Of a stretch of DNA of 64,000 nucleotides, positions 1 to 10,286 are shown one piece after another. The stretch is from the NCBI GenBank assembly GCA_963726775.1, contig CAVSDL010000009.1, forward strand, positions 1 to 64,000, read 5' to 3'. The stretch comes from CAIWHR01 sp963726775. Its GTDB lineage: Bacteria > Pseudomonadota > Gammaproteobacteria > Burkholderiales > Casimicrobiaceae. Numbering within the stretch: the first letter of the stretch is position 1; every line of letters starts with the position of its first letter. The notes under the pieces were generated by a model that saw nothing but the letters and a program-made list of their open reading frames with translations, was not told the origin of the DNA and did no database searches. The position numbers were made by a program, and so were the translations under genes.

Positions 1-10
1 AGAGCAAAAG

Positions 11-95
11 TGGGGTCAGACTCGATATTTCCCTATTGAAAGTCGACTCTGACCCTACATATTTCTATTGAAGAACACCTCCGACCCTACGTATT
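11..95. repeat. Inverted and tandem repeats at left edge of window
   Basis: Positions 11-24 (tggggtcagactcg) pair with 44-57 (cgactctgacccta) in 12 of 14 positions, giving a stem with a 19-base loop. A second layer is a tandem direct repeat of period 32: 33-63 and 65-95 both run ctattgaa...ccctac.tatt. The 'gggtcagactcg' word resembles sequences I associate with REP-type repeats next to IS200-like Y1 (RAYT) transposases in proteobacteria; that link is from memory. No transposase is visible in the window, so this may be the edge of an element lying to the left. Confidence 0.55.
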
Positions 96-574
96 CAAAG
101 ATGGATCCCTGCGCCGGCACGCGTGACCATCAGTATGACAATCGCCAACACAGCAGCAAACGCGGGGATCCCAAGTGCAATCCAGACCTGCATCAATCGA
201 TGAAATGCCGGCGGAAGAAGCTGGTGGCTCGCCGTGTTGCGCGCCAGATCGCGTAGGCGGTACTGAATGAATACAACGGGTACCCAGCACAGGCCGGCGA
301 TCACGTAGAGCAATGCAACCGCTACGAACCAGGCGGTATCGTAGCTGCGTCCCAGCAGAGCCATGAGCATCACGCCGGATACGGGCTGTGCAACGACCGC
401 GGGGGCCGTAAACAGCCAATCGGCCACTACGACATGGCGTGTCGTCACCCGTATCGCGTCGATATCGCGGCTGCGGAAAGCCATCAGAAGAAAAAACGCG
501 GTGCCCATGCCGGTTCCGAAAAGCATGACCGTGGCCAGGATATGAACGATCTTGACGATCTCGTACGACGTCAT
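95..574 (-). CDS. DUF2269-family integral membrane protein
   Basis: A 159-residue protein with four predicted membrane segments. It opens with a helix containing 'VKIVHILATVMLFGTG' at about residues 6-25; later hydrophobic stretches lie near 45-70, 80-105 and 130-155. The pattern, including the early His and the 'GTGMGTAFF' stretch, fits the DUF2269 family of small predicted membrane proteins, whose function is unknown. Its start codon overlaps the stop of the upstream saccharopine-dehydrogenase-like gene by four bases (ATGA), so the two are almost certainly co-translated. Base composition is less GC-rich than the window average. Confidence 0.8.
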   Translation of the reverse strand: MTSYEIVKIVHILATVMLFGTGMGTAFFLLMAFRSRDIDAIRVTTRHVVVADWLFTAPAVVAQPVSGVMLMALLGRSYDTAWFVAVALLYVIAGLCWVPVVFIQYRLRDLARNTASHQLLPPAFHRLMQVWIALGIPAFAAVLAIVILMVTRAGAGIHL

Positions 575-1695
575 GAGGCGCCTTGTTCGCTTGTCTGGCA
601 GCTGATGTCCAGGTCACGTACAGCATCGTTGAATTCGGCGAGTGCCATCATGCCACGGCACGCCCGCGCGCCGGGAGCGATTGCCTCGCCGCGTGTGAGT
701 TTTCGGGCTATGACGACGGCTGGAATGCACGGGATTTCCGGCCCGTGCCCGCTCTGCGCAGTGAGATTCCATTCGCGATGGCCGACGGCCCCGGTCTGAA
801 GGACGCCGTCGATTCGGACCTGCATGCCGCCGACGTCCGCTCCGAAGCGATCAAGAAAACGGGCGCCGCGGAGCACGATTCGAGCAAACCATTTGGGATT
901 TGGGACTAAGCCCGCACGCACGAGCCAGGCCAGCGTCCACATCCCGATCTGCGATGCTCCGAGTTCCAAGGCGGCATCGAAGCGAACGGACTTCAACATT
1001 GGATACGCTTCGGGCAGCAGTTCCAGATCGGGGACATCACATCGGGCCGCCCAGCGAATTCCAAGATCGGGGTACCTTATTCGGCGCAGACCTTGCCAGC
1101 CGTGAACGTCAATCCAATGGCCATCGCTCCACTCCCGGAATGGCCGACCGCAATACGAGAGGATCGCCTCCGTCGTCGCGAGTCCTCGCGGTATTGCCTG
1201 CCCGGGCGCGATACTGATCGCGATGGAATCCATGCGGGCGAATGCAGGTTGCAGATGGTCAATGACGGCGCCGGAAAGCGCTGGCAGGGAGCTCGCGCCA
1301 GACACAACCACCACGCCTTTTTCGCGCGCCGAGCTGTCGAGCACCGAGATGCCGGTTACAAAGGCTCGACCATCGGCGAGATCGATGTAATGCGCGCCAG
1401 TGTCGATCGCAGCTTGCGCAACGTGGTAGTTCTGTCCCTGGAACGGGCCAGCGGTATGAACCACGAGTCGTGGTGCCAAGGCGCGGAGGCGTTCCGGAAA
1501 CTTGTCATCCGTGTGATCGATCGCAATCGGCTCGCAATCGGCAGCGGTGCGGCCGAGCCCGCGCACGAAATCCGATGCTGCGGCAAGATTCCAGCCGGCA
1601 ACGAGAAGAGAAACATCTGGCTCGCTGGCCAAGGTACGGCAAATGCGTCCGCCAAAGTTGCCGTAGCCGCCCAGTACAATGATGCGTTTGCGCAT
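571..1695 (-). CDS. Saccharopine dehydrogenase-like NAD(P)-binding oxidoreductase
   Basis: A 374-residue protein with an N-terminal Rossmann fold: 'IVLGGYGNFGGRICR' at residues 5-19 matches the GxGxxG nucleotide-binding loop. 'VVHTAGPFQGQ' near residue 80 is typical of the saccharopine dehydrogenase NADP-binding family (Sacchrp_dh_NADP). The C-terminal half has no motif I can assign. Homologues are often annotated only as saccharopine dehydrogenase family, and most do not make lysine, so the substrate is unknown. ATG start; four-base overlap with the DUF2269 gene downstream suggests a two-gene operon, perhaps with a membrane-linked redox role (inference). Confidence 0.8.
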   Translation of the reverse strand: MRKRIIVLGGYGNFGGRICRTLASEPDVSLLVAGWNLAAASDFVRGLGRTAADCEPIAIDHTDDKFPERLRALAPRLVVHTAGPFQGQNYHVAQAAIDTGAHYIDLADGRAFVTGISVLDSSAREKGVVVVSGASSLPALSGAVIDHLQPAFARMDSIAISIAPGQAIPRGLATTEAILSYCGRPFREWSDGHWIDVHGWQGLRRIRYPDLGIRWAARCDVPDLELLPEAYPMLKSVRFDAALELGASQIGMWTLAWLVRAGLVPNPKWFARIVLRGARFLDRFGADVGGMQVRIDGVLQTGAVGHREWNLTAQSGHGPEIPCIPAVVIARKLTRGEAIAPGARACRGMMALAEFNDAVRDLDISCQTSEQGAS

Positions 1696-1805
1696 TTGCG
1701 TGTCGGTCGATTCGGCGCATCACACGCCAGGATTTCTCGACGCGTCGGATACGGAGGGCCAGATCAACGCAACGGCTAGACCAGCCTCTATTTCAGGTGC
1801 ATGTT

Positions 1806-2690
1806 TCAGTAAAAGGATGCGCGAAACGTCTGCGCATGCAGCCTACAATTGTTCGCGATTCTCCCCGGCAGTTCGAAGAGTCGTGGATGGCGTCGAAATT
1901 CGAAAACTCGATACAACGCGTACTTGTCGGAAGCACGATCAGACACTTCGAGTTCGCGCTGCGTCACAAAGAAAGGAGTATCGCGGCTAAAGGTAGTGGT
2001 CTTGACTTCGATATATCGTTCCTTGCCGTCGGGATGGAAGGACAGTATGTCGAATCCCGGTCCGTCGCCGAGCTCTTTCGATACGTGCACAATCTTGGTT
2101 GCCAGCCGGGATTGGCCTGCCTTCTCCAGGCGCCAATGTTCGAGTTCAACAACAAGTGCTTCACCAGCGGCACCAAGCGAGCGGTTCCGTGATTCGCGTT
2201 CTAGGTAGTCGCGTTTGATTGCGCGCAATTCAAGCGGGGATACGTCATCCGGTAGGCCTTGGCGCTGTACCGTAGGCGTTCCTGCCAGTTGGGGAGACTT
2301 GACGACTATGTCGGAGAATTCGGGGAACGACGGCACAACTGCAGGCTGCTCGACTGCCGCCGTTGCAACGGTCTCTAGATTCGTTTGCATTGTCACGCGA
2401 TCCGCAACGACGTCGAACAGAAGACGTTGGTAGTTGGCGAGAGGCTTATATCCGCTGATTGCCGGATATCCGAGTTCAATGACGATGGCGCTGATATTTT
2501 GGTGTTTTCGCTCGATCGCGCTATCGCTACGGCTATCCAGCATGGGCGCGAGGTTCTTGCGGTGTTCGGTCTTGCTATATGCTTGCCCGCCGAGTTCGAG
2601 CGTGAGCATCCCGAGGTAATCCGCAACGGTCGCCTCGACCTCTTCGCGTGTCCACAAATCGCCCCGATTTGAATTGGTCAAGGGCTCCAT
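1806..2690 (-). CDS. DUF3883 domain protein, predicted PD-(D/E)xK nuclease
   Basis: A 294-residue protein in two parts. The N-terminal ~100 residues (WTREEVEATVADYLGML..., then SAIERKHQNISA and GYKPLANYQ) match a modular domain I recall in front of various nuclease domains such as HNH. The C-terminal part (about 175-285) fits DUF3883: 'GAAGEALVVELE', then 'GPGFDILSF', then 'RYIEVKTT'. Glu, Asp and ExK are spaced as in PD-(D/E)xK nucleases. Proteins of this kind turn up among restriction and defence genes, but no partner such as a helicase or methylase is present. The following gene (97 residues, unknown) is on the same strand. GC is visibly lower than in the nrd operon, pointing to acquisition. 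Confidence 0.78.
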   Translation of the reverse strand: MEPLTNSNRGDLWTREEVEATVADYLGMLTLELGGQAYSKTEHRKNLAPMLDSRSDSAIERKHQNISAIVIELGYPAISGYKPLANYQRLLFDVVADRVTMQTNLETVATAAVEQPAVVPSFPEFSDIVVKSPQLAGTPTVQRQGLPDDVSPLELRAIKRDYLERESRNRSLGAAGEALVVELEHWRLEKAGQSRLATKIVHVSKELGDGPGFDILSFHPDGKERYIEVKTTTFSRDTPFFVTQRELEVSDRASDKYALYRVFEFRRHPRLFELPGRIANNCRLHAQTFRASFY

Positions 2691-2711
2691 GGAGAAAATG
2701 CCTGTGACTGC

Positions 2712-3005
2712 CTAATCAGACGGTGGCTTACCGAGAGGCACTTCCATTCGTCCTCCAACGTGTCGGACGCTGGTAATCAAATACCCAACTCGATTGACCA
2801 GACGATATCCCTCGACGAGGACATCGCCGGATTCGGATTCGAGAATCGACCAGACTAGCGCCTCGTCAGCCAACCGAACCCGTTCGACTTCGGCCAAATC
2901 CGAGCCGAAGGTTTCGAACATGAAATTTGTGTCGTCGAATCCGAAAGCGCGGCCGTTCGGATTTACTACCGGTTGATAGGCCGCACACCATGATTCAAAG
3001 TTCAT
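2712..3005 (-). CDS. Hypothetical protein, 97 residues
   Basis: A small soluble acidic protein that starts at ATG 3005 (MNFESWCAAYQP); a longer reading from 3023 uses a weaker start. I do not recognise a family. The sequence holds a plausible beta-rich C-terminal half (VEGYRLVNRVGYLITSV) and no membrane segment. It lies 27 bases after the nrdB stop codon and 21 bases before the DUF3883 gene, all on the same strand, and shares the lower GC of the DUF3883 gene. It may be a partner of that nuclease-like protein (inference). Confidence 0.6.
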   Translation of the reverse strand: MNFESWCAAYQPVVNPNGRAFGFDDTNFMFETFGSDLAEVERVRLADEALVWSILESESGDVLVEGYRLVNRVGYLITSVRHVGGRMEVPLGKPPSD

Positions 3006-3032
3006 GGTATCAGTTGGCCCCAACTTTAGTGT

Positions 3033-4205
3033 TCAATCCCAGTTCAACGCTCCGCCCGTCTGGTATTCCGTGACCCGCGTCTCGAAGAAGTTCTTCTCCT
3101 TCTTGATGTCGATCATCTCGGCCATCCACGGGAACGGATTGTCGGCCTTGTCGAAGAGGGGATCGACGCCGATCTGCTGGCAGCGGCGGTTGGCGATGAA
3201 GCGCAGGTACTCCTTGAACATCGTCGCGTTCATTCCCAGCACGCCGCGGGGCATCGTGTCCTCGGCGTAGGCGTATTCGAGGTCGACGCCCTTTTTCATC
3301 AGCGCACGGATTTCCTCGCGGAATTCCGGGGTCCACAGGTGCGGGTTCTCCATCTTGATCGTGTTGATCAGGTCGATACCGAAGTTGCAGTGCATCGACT
3401 CGTCGCGCAGGATGTACTGGTACTGCTCGCTCGATCCGGTCATCTTGTTCTGGCGGCCCATCGCCAGGATCTGCACGAAGCCGACGTAGAAGAACAGGCC
3501 CTCCATGATGCAGGCAAAGACAATCAGGCTCTTCAGCAGCGCCTGATCGGCTTCCGGCGTGCCGGTCTTGAACATCGGGTTGGTCAGCACGTCGATGTAC
3601 GGGTACAGGAACTCGTCCTTGTCGCGGATCGACTTGATCTCGTGATAGGCGTTGAAGATCTCCGCTTCGTCGAGCCCCAGGCTCTCGACGATGTACTGGT
3701 AGGCGTGGGTGTGGATCGCCTCCTCGAAGGCTTGCCGCAACAGGTACTGCCGGCATTCGGGTGCCGAGATGTGGCGATAGGTGCCGAGCACGATGTTGTT
3801 GGCGGCGAGGCTGTCCGCGGTGACGAAGAAGCCGAGGTTGCGCTTGACGATCAGGCGCTCGTCGTCGGTGAGCCCGTTCGGGTTCTTCCACGTTTCGATA
3901 TCGCGCTGCATGTTCACTTCCTGCGGCATCCAGTGATTGGCGCAGGCGGCGATGTACTTGTCCCATGCCCAGCGGTACTTGAACGGCACCAGCTGATTGA
4001 CGTCGGACTGGCCGTTGATGACGCGCTTGTCCTCCATGCGCACGCGGCGGAATCCGTTCTCCATCGCCTGGCGCTCGACGTCGAGGTCGTGCACCGGCTC
4101 GCGCGACAGGATGCCGCCGGTGGTTTGCGCGCGGATCGTCTCCGGCGTGGCCGGCTGCAGGCGCGGCTGCGGGGCGGGGACAATGTCGTCGTCGAAGCTC
4201 AGCAT
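3033..4205 (-). CDS. nrdB: Class Ia ribonucleotide reductase, beta subunit
   Basis: The 390-residue radical-bearing subunit NrdB, which carries the di-iron tyrosyl cofactor and partners NrdA to reduce ribonucleoside diphosphates to deoxy forms. Visible family features are the iron-ligand stretches 'EEAIHTHAYQYIVESLG' and 'RDESMHCNFG' and the C-terminal tail that docks on NrdA. The start at 4205 (MLSFDDDIVP) is preferred over the in-frame ATG at 4247 because an AGGAG ribosome-binding site sits 8 bases before it. It is the last nrd gene of the run nrdA, small ORF, DUF2442, nrdB, and is separated from the DUF2442 gene by 189 bases holding an inverted repeat. Confidence 0.97.
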   Translation of the reverse strand: MLSFDDDIVPAPQPRLQPATPETIRAQTTGGILSREPVHDLDVERQAMENGFRRVRMEDKRVINGQSDVNQLVPFKYRWAWDKYIAACANHWMPQEVNMQRDIETWKNPNGLTDDERLIVKRNLGFFVTADSLAANNIVLGTYRHISAPECRQYLLRQAFEEAIHTHAYQYIVESLGLDEAEIFNAYHEIKSIRDKDEFLYPYIDVLTNPMFKTGTPEADQALLKSLIVFACIMEGLFFYVGFVQILAMGRQNKMTGSSEQYQYILRDESMHCNFGIDLINTIKMENPHLWTPEFREEIRALMKKGVDLEYAYAEDTMPRGVLGMNATMFKEYLRFIANRRCQQIGVDPLFDKADNPFPWMAEMIDIKKEKNFFETRVTEYQTGGALNWD

Positions 4206-4308
4206 GTCGGTGTCTCCTGTGCTGCCTTGTTGCGTCATTCGTTGCATTGCGCGCTTGTCCGGTTCGAATGCCGCTCACCGCGACCCGTTACCCGCTGCGC
4301 GGGCAAGG

Positions 4309-4383
4309 GACACCCCATCCTGGTGCCGCCGGCCCGGAGGGGGAATCCGCGCCGGCGACAGGGGGAGGCCCAGGATGGGTGTC
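4309..4383. repeat. Long inverted repeat inside the nrd operon
   Basis: Arms 4309-4323 (gacaccccatcctgg) and 4369-4383 (ending cccaggatgggtgtc) are complementary over 14 pairs with one bulged C. The 45-base spacer is itself GC-rich with gccggc-type self-complementarity. It lies between the DUF2442 gene and nrdB in the operon leader of nrdB. No U-tract follows on the minus strand, so it is not a standard terminator. It could be an mRNA-processing or stability hairpin that sets the NrdA:NrdB ratio (inference). Confidence 0.55.
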
Positions 4384-4394
4384 GGTGAAACGTG

Positions 4395-4658
4395 TCAGTG
4401 CATGGCGCTCAGTTTGTCGTACAGGTAATCGGGTGCGAAATCGACGCCGTGATGCCACGCGATCGTCGCCAGCCCGTAGTCCAGATAAAAGTCGGCGAAG
4501 CAGCCGCGGTCCCGCAGCACCTCGAAGTTCTCGCCGTAGAGGTCATCCGCAAGATCCACCACCCCTTTGCGTCCATCGTTGAATTCCAGCCAGACTTTGT
4601 AGTCTCCTAGGTACCGCGCATCGATGACGTGTCGCTGCACATGCTCATAACGGGCCAC
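4395..4658 (-). CDS. DUF2442 domain-containing small protein
   Basis: An 87-residue protein. 'VIDARYLGDYKVWLEFNDG' and 'KGVVDLADDL' are typical of DUF2442, a small beta-rich family often encoded beside DUF4160 proteins in toxin-antitoxin-like pairs; its C-terminal 'TIAWHHGVDFAPDYLYDKL' also fits. No DUF4160 partner is present here. It sits inside the nrd operon between nrdA and nrdB on the same strand, so it is probably co-expressed with ribonucleotide reductase; whether that is functional or a chance insertion cannot be told from sequence. Confidence 0.8.
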   Translation of the reverse strand: MARYEHVQRHVIDARYLGDYKVWLEFNDGRKGVVDLADDLYGENFEVLRDRGCFADFYLDYGLATIAWHHGVDFAPDYLYDKLSAMH

Positions 4659-4786
4659 CGGGGCCTCCCCTGGGCAGGTTGACGAACGCGCCGCGTGCCG
4701 ACGGTAACGCGCCGTGTTGCGTGGCGCGCCGCCGCCTGCGGCCTATGCGATGCGGACCTGGATACCGGTCCGCGCCGAACTGCTCG

Positions 4787-4969
4787 TTACTTGCCTCGGT
4801 CCTGCTGCGGCAGCACATGCGCCTGCTGCCACCGGGGCAATACGGCATCGTGGCGCTGTTCCCTGTCGACAGGGTGAACGGCGAGCTGCTCGTTCGCCGC
4901 CGGCCAGCGCCAATGGCGCCGTCCGGCCTTGTCGGTGTAGGACTCCCACTTGTCGGTCTTTGCGTTCAT
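4787..4969 (-). CDS. Small hypothetical protein downstream of nrdA
   Basis: A 60-residue basic, Trp-containing peptide (MNAKTDKWESYTDKAGRRHW...). A clear ribosome-binding site (AGGAAGG) lies 7 bases before the ATG, which supports translation. The first ~25 residues look like a real small domain; the remainder is rich in Gln, Arg and His and may be of poor quality. It lies 166 bases after the nrdA stop on the same strand. I do not recognise a family. Confidence 0.5.
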   Translation of the reverse strand: MNAKTDKWESYTDKAGRRHWRWPAANEQLAVHPVDREQRHDAVLPRWQQAHVLPQQDRGK

Positions 4970-5135
4970 CGCCTGCCTTCCTGTCCGGGTTGCGGGGCGT
5001 TGCCTGATCCTCGCGCGCGGGGCCCGTCTGTCGCTGCCTGCGGGCCTGCCGCGCTTGCTGCCTCATTCGGTTGCGTCCTGCGTACTTTGCCTTTCGCATT
5101 GCACCCGCGACACGCGGGATGATTCGCTGTCCGGC

Positions 5136-8054
<2,919 letters not shown>

Positions 8055-8245
8055 GGGTGGATCTCCTGTCCGAATCTTGTCGTTGCAAATACCGTCGGTG
8101 CGATTCGGTCCGGATCGGCCACATTCGCGCAAAGCTAACGCTGGCGCGGGTTTCCGGGCGACACACTCGAATTTCCCCTGGGGGCGGGGGCCGTCGCATG
8201 GGTGATTGCGGCGGGGGCGCCCGGATTCTCGTTGCAAATCAAAAT

Positions 8246-8261
8246 CTACTACATCTTGTGT
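8246..8261 (-). promoter_or_regulatory. NrdR box 1 (proximal)
   Basis: The 16-mer ctactacatcttgtgt matches the NrdR consensus (acaCwAtATmTwGTGT as I know it) at 13 of 16 positions. Its start is exactly 31 bases from that of a second box, the three-helical-turn spacing required for cooperative NrdR binding. It lies about 185 bases before the nrdA start codon, within the promoter region. Confidence 0.8.
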
Positions 8262-8276
8262 TCAAGTGCCTGATGA

Positions 8277-8292
8277 ACACAAAGCATAGTGG
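8277..8292 (-). promoter_or_regulatory. NrdR box 2 overlapping the nrdA -10
   Basis: The 16-mer acacaaagcatagtgg matches the NrdR consensus at 12 of 16 positions, with perfect ACAC and TAGTG half-sites. On the minus strand it contains the putative -10 hexamer TATGCT, so NrdR binding would block RNA polymerase directly. The NrdR protein itself is not encoded in the window. Confidence 0.8.
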
Positions 8293-8311
8293 GCACGCCG
8301 ACGCTTGGCAA
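8283..8311 (-). promoter_or_regulatory. Putative sigma-70 promoter of the nrd operon
   Basis: On the minus strand, TTGCCA (8306-8311) and TATGCT (8283-8288) are separated by exactly 17 bases. That predicts transcription from about 8276 and an untranslated leader of roughly 220 bases before nrdA. The overlap with NrdR box 2 supports the assignment. A DnaA-box-like word (ttgtccaca, one mismatch to TTATCCACA) lies upstream at 8418-8426, which recalls DnaA control of nrd in other bacteria but is weak alone. The remainder of 8055-8533 has no convincing gene. Confidence 0.6.
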
Positions 8312-8533
8312 GCGCTTTTTGATGCACAGAATGCAGCCGCCAAAACGGCAACAAAAACAGCGTTCTGCGCGGTCAGTTCCGGCCTATCCAAGGTTCTTCC
8401 ACCGATAATCCACCGACTTGTCCACAACAAACGCGCCGACGAACGGCGGGGACCTGTTGCAGTTACGCGACAGACGATGCAGAGGAGCAGACGAGTGCAC
8501 CTGAGCGCGCCGCGCACAGGGCTCGGGAAGGCG

Positions 8534-9265
8534 CTAGGGCAGAACGAACAAACGACAGCCCGCCACCGCGATCCGCGTCTCGCCGGGGGCATGCGCGACC
8601 AAGGCGAGACCGGTCAGGCGTCCGAAGGCGGGAAGGAGCGCGCGGCGCCGGCCGAGCACGAAGCAGGGCAGACGCACCGATTCGTATGCCGCGCCCGTCA
8701 CGCGGACGCCGGGATGCACGTGCCCGCACAACGCGTAGCCGGTTCGCGGTTCGGCGGGTTGGTGGCAGAGGACGAACGGTGCCAGCGGATGCGGATCCGC
8801 GACGACGCTGACGCCCCACGCGTCCGGCGGATCGCCGGCATTGGCGTCGTGGTTGCCGCGCACCAGCGTGATCGCGACATCCGCATGCAGGCGGCGCCAG
8901 CGCCGGAACGCGGCGTCCAGCGCGGCGACACGGCCGGCCGCCGCGTGGAGGAAATCGCCGAGAACAACGATGCGCGCCGCCGCGTTGCGCTCGAGCAACC
9001 GGGATAGCCGCGCGAGATCGTGCGCAGTGGCTCCGCGCGGCACCGCAACGCCGCCGGCGCGCAGCGCGGCCGCCTTGCCGAGGTGGACGTCGGCGACGAA
9101 CAGCGTCCGCCCGCGCGGCCAGTACAGCGCGCGTTCGGCAAGGAGCATCACGCGCTCGCCGGCGAGCGTCGCCGTCACGCTGCCGTCGGCGTTTCGTCGC
9201 GGCGCGCCGGCGGATTCCGCGGGGTCGTCGAGCGCGAGTCGCAATGCGGGAATCGAGCGGGCCAT
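8534..9265 (-). CDS. pdeM: PdeM, ligase-associated DNA damage response metallophosphoesterase
   Basis: A 243-residue calcineurin-like phosphoesterase. All metal-binding motifs are visible in order: 'ADVHLGK', 'LGDFLH', 'RGNHDAN', then 'CHQP' and 'CGHVHPG'. The 'DVHLGKAAALR' stretch and the length are characteristic of the PdeM family, which is named for co-occurrence with an ATP-dependent ligase, an exonuclease and a DEXH helicase in a predicted DNA repair set. The helicase of that set is present in this window but about 13 kb away (22202-24714); no ligase or exonuclease is seen. The ATG at 9265 gives family-like length. It is divergent from the hydroxypyruvate isomerase gene. Confidence 0.88.
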   Translation of the reverse strand: MARSIPALRLALDDPAESAGAPRRNADGSVTATLAGERVMLLAERALYWPRGRTLFVADVHLGKAAALRAGGVAVPRGATAHDLARLSRLLERNAAARIVVLGDFLHAAAGRVAALDAAFRRWRRLHADVAITLVRGNHDANAGDPPDAWGVSVVADPHPLAPFVLCHQPAEPRTGYALCGHVHPGVRVTGAAYESVRLPCFVLGRRRALLPAFGRLTGLALVAHAPGETRIAVAGCRLFVLP

Positions 9266-9445
9266 GGGCGCGAAACCAGGCGGACGGTGGTGAAGGCAAT
9301 GCCGCGCGGGCATTGCGCGTGGCTTGTCGGCGGTGCAAACTTCAGAAGCGGATTGTAGCGGACAGGCTGGGTCCGCTGCGGTGCAACCACGAAAACCAAC
9401 AACCGCGTGGCCGTCCGGCACGGACCCGCGAAGGGGAAAAGCGCC

Positions 9446-10267
9446 ATGCCGCGGTTTGCCGCAAACCTCTCGTTCCTCTTTACCGAAGTCCCGTTCGTCG
9501 ATCGCTTCGCCGAGGCGGCGCACGCCGGGTTCCGCGCCGTCGAATGTGCGTTCCCGTACGAAATTCCGGCGAAGGAGATCGCCGCCCGGCTGAAGGAACA
9601 CCGCCTCGAGATGGTGCTGATCAATGCGCCGCCAGGGGATTGGGCCGCCGGTGAACGCGGGACCGGGTCGCTGCCTGCCCGCGAGCACGAATTCGCGGCG
9701 AGCTTCGCCACCGCGCTACGCTACGCGCAGATGCTCGGTTGTCCGCGGGTGCATGCGATGGCAGGCATCGTACCCGCCGACGCGACGGCCGAGCAGCGAG
9801 CCCTGCAGCGGGCGACGTTCCTCCGCAACCTGCGTTTCGCGTGCGGCGAGGCCGCGACGCCGGGCATCACCGTGTTGATCGAGCCGCTCAATCCGCGCGA
9901 CGTGCCGGGGTACCTGTTTTCGACGCAGGCCGAGGCGCATGCGATCCGCGAGGAGGTTGGCGCGCCGAACCTCAAGGTCCAGATGGATCTCTATCACGCG
10001 CAAGTCGTCGAGGGCGACCTGAGCGAGCGGATCCGGCGATGGCTCCCGCACATCGGACACATCCAGATCGCCGGCGTGCCGGGCCGCAACGAGCCCGATC
10101 TGGGCGAGGTGAACTACTCATGGATATTCAGGCTGCTCGACGACCTCCGCTACGACGGCTGGATCGGCTGCGAGTACCGGCCGCAGCAGAACACCGCGGC
10201 GGGCCTCACCTGGCTCTATCGGCTGCTCGACCGCAAGGTCGCCAGCGCGCCCGGCGACGACGACTGA
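9446..10267 (+). CDS. hyi: Hydroxypyruvate isomerase family protein
   Basis: A 273-residue TIM-barrel enzyme of the xylose-isomerase-like superfamily. It shows 'PRFAANLSFLFTEVPF' at the N-terminus, 'LIEPLNPRDVPGY' (metal-ligand Glu), 'QMDLYHAQVVEGDL' and 'HIQIAGVPGRNEPDLGE', all standard for Hyi. The enzyme interconverts hydroxypyruvate and tartronate semialdehyde in glyoxylate/glycerate metabolism. The ATG at 9446 follows an AAGGGG ribosome-binding site. No glyoxylate carboligase or tartronate semialdehyde reductase lies beside it, so the pathway context is incomplete and a role as a general sugar isomerase remains possible. Confidence 0.9.
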   Translation: MPRFAANLSFLFTEVPFVDRFAEAAHAGFRAVECAFPYEIPAKEIAARLKEHRLEMVLINAPPGDWAAGERGTGSLPAREHEFAASFATALRYAQMLGCPRVHAMAGIVPADATAEQRALQRATFLRNLRFACGEAATPGITVLIEPLNPRDVPGYLFSTQAEAHAIREEVGAPNLKVQMDLYHAQVVEGDLSERIRRWLPHIGHIQIAGVPGRNEPDLGEVNYSWIFRLLDDLRYDGWIGCEYRPQQNTAAGLTWLYRLLDRKVASAPGDDD

Positions 10268-10286
10268 TTTGCGGTGCTGCGAAAGG

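Noticed and set aside
4256..4275. tRNA T-loop-like word 'ggttcgaat'
   Set aside because: The preceding ~60 bases are the start of nrdB and no cloverleaf or CCA-like acceptor can be drawn.
8055..8240. Riboswitch in the nrdA leader
   Set aside because: The leader is long, but I see no conserved cobalamin or other riboswitch core; NrdR control explains regulation better.
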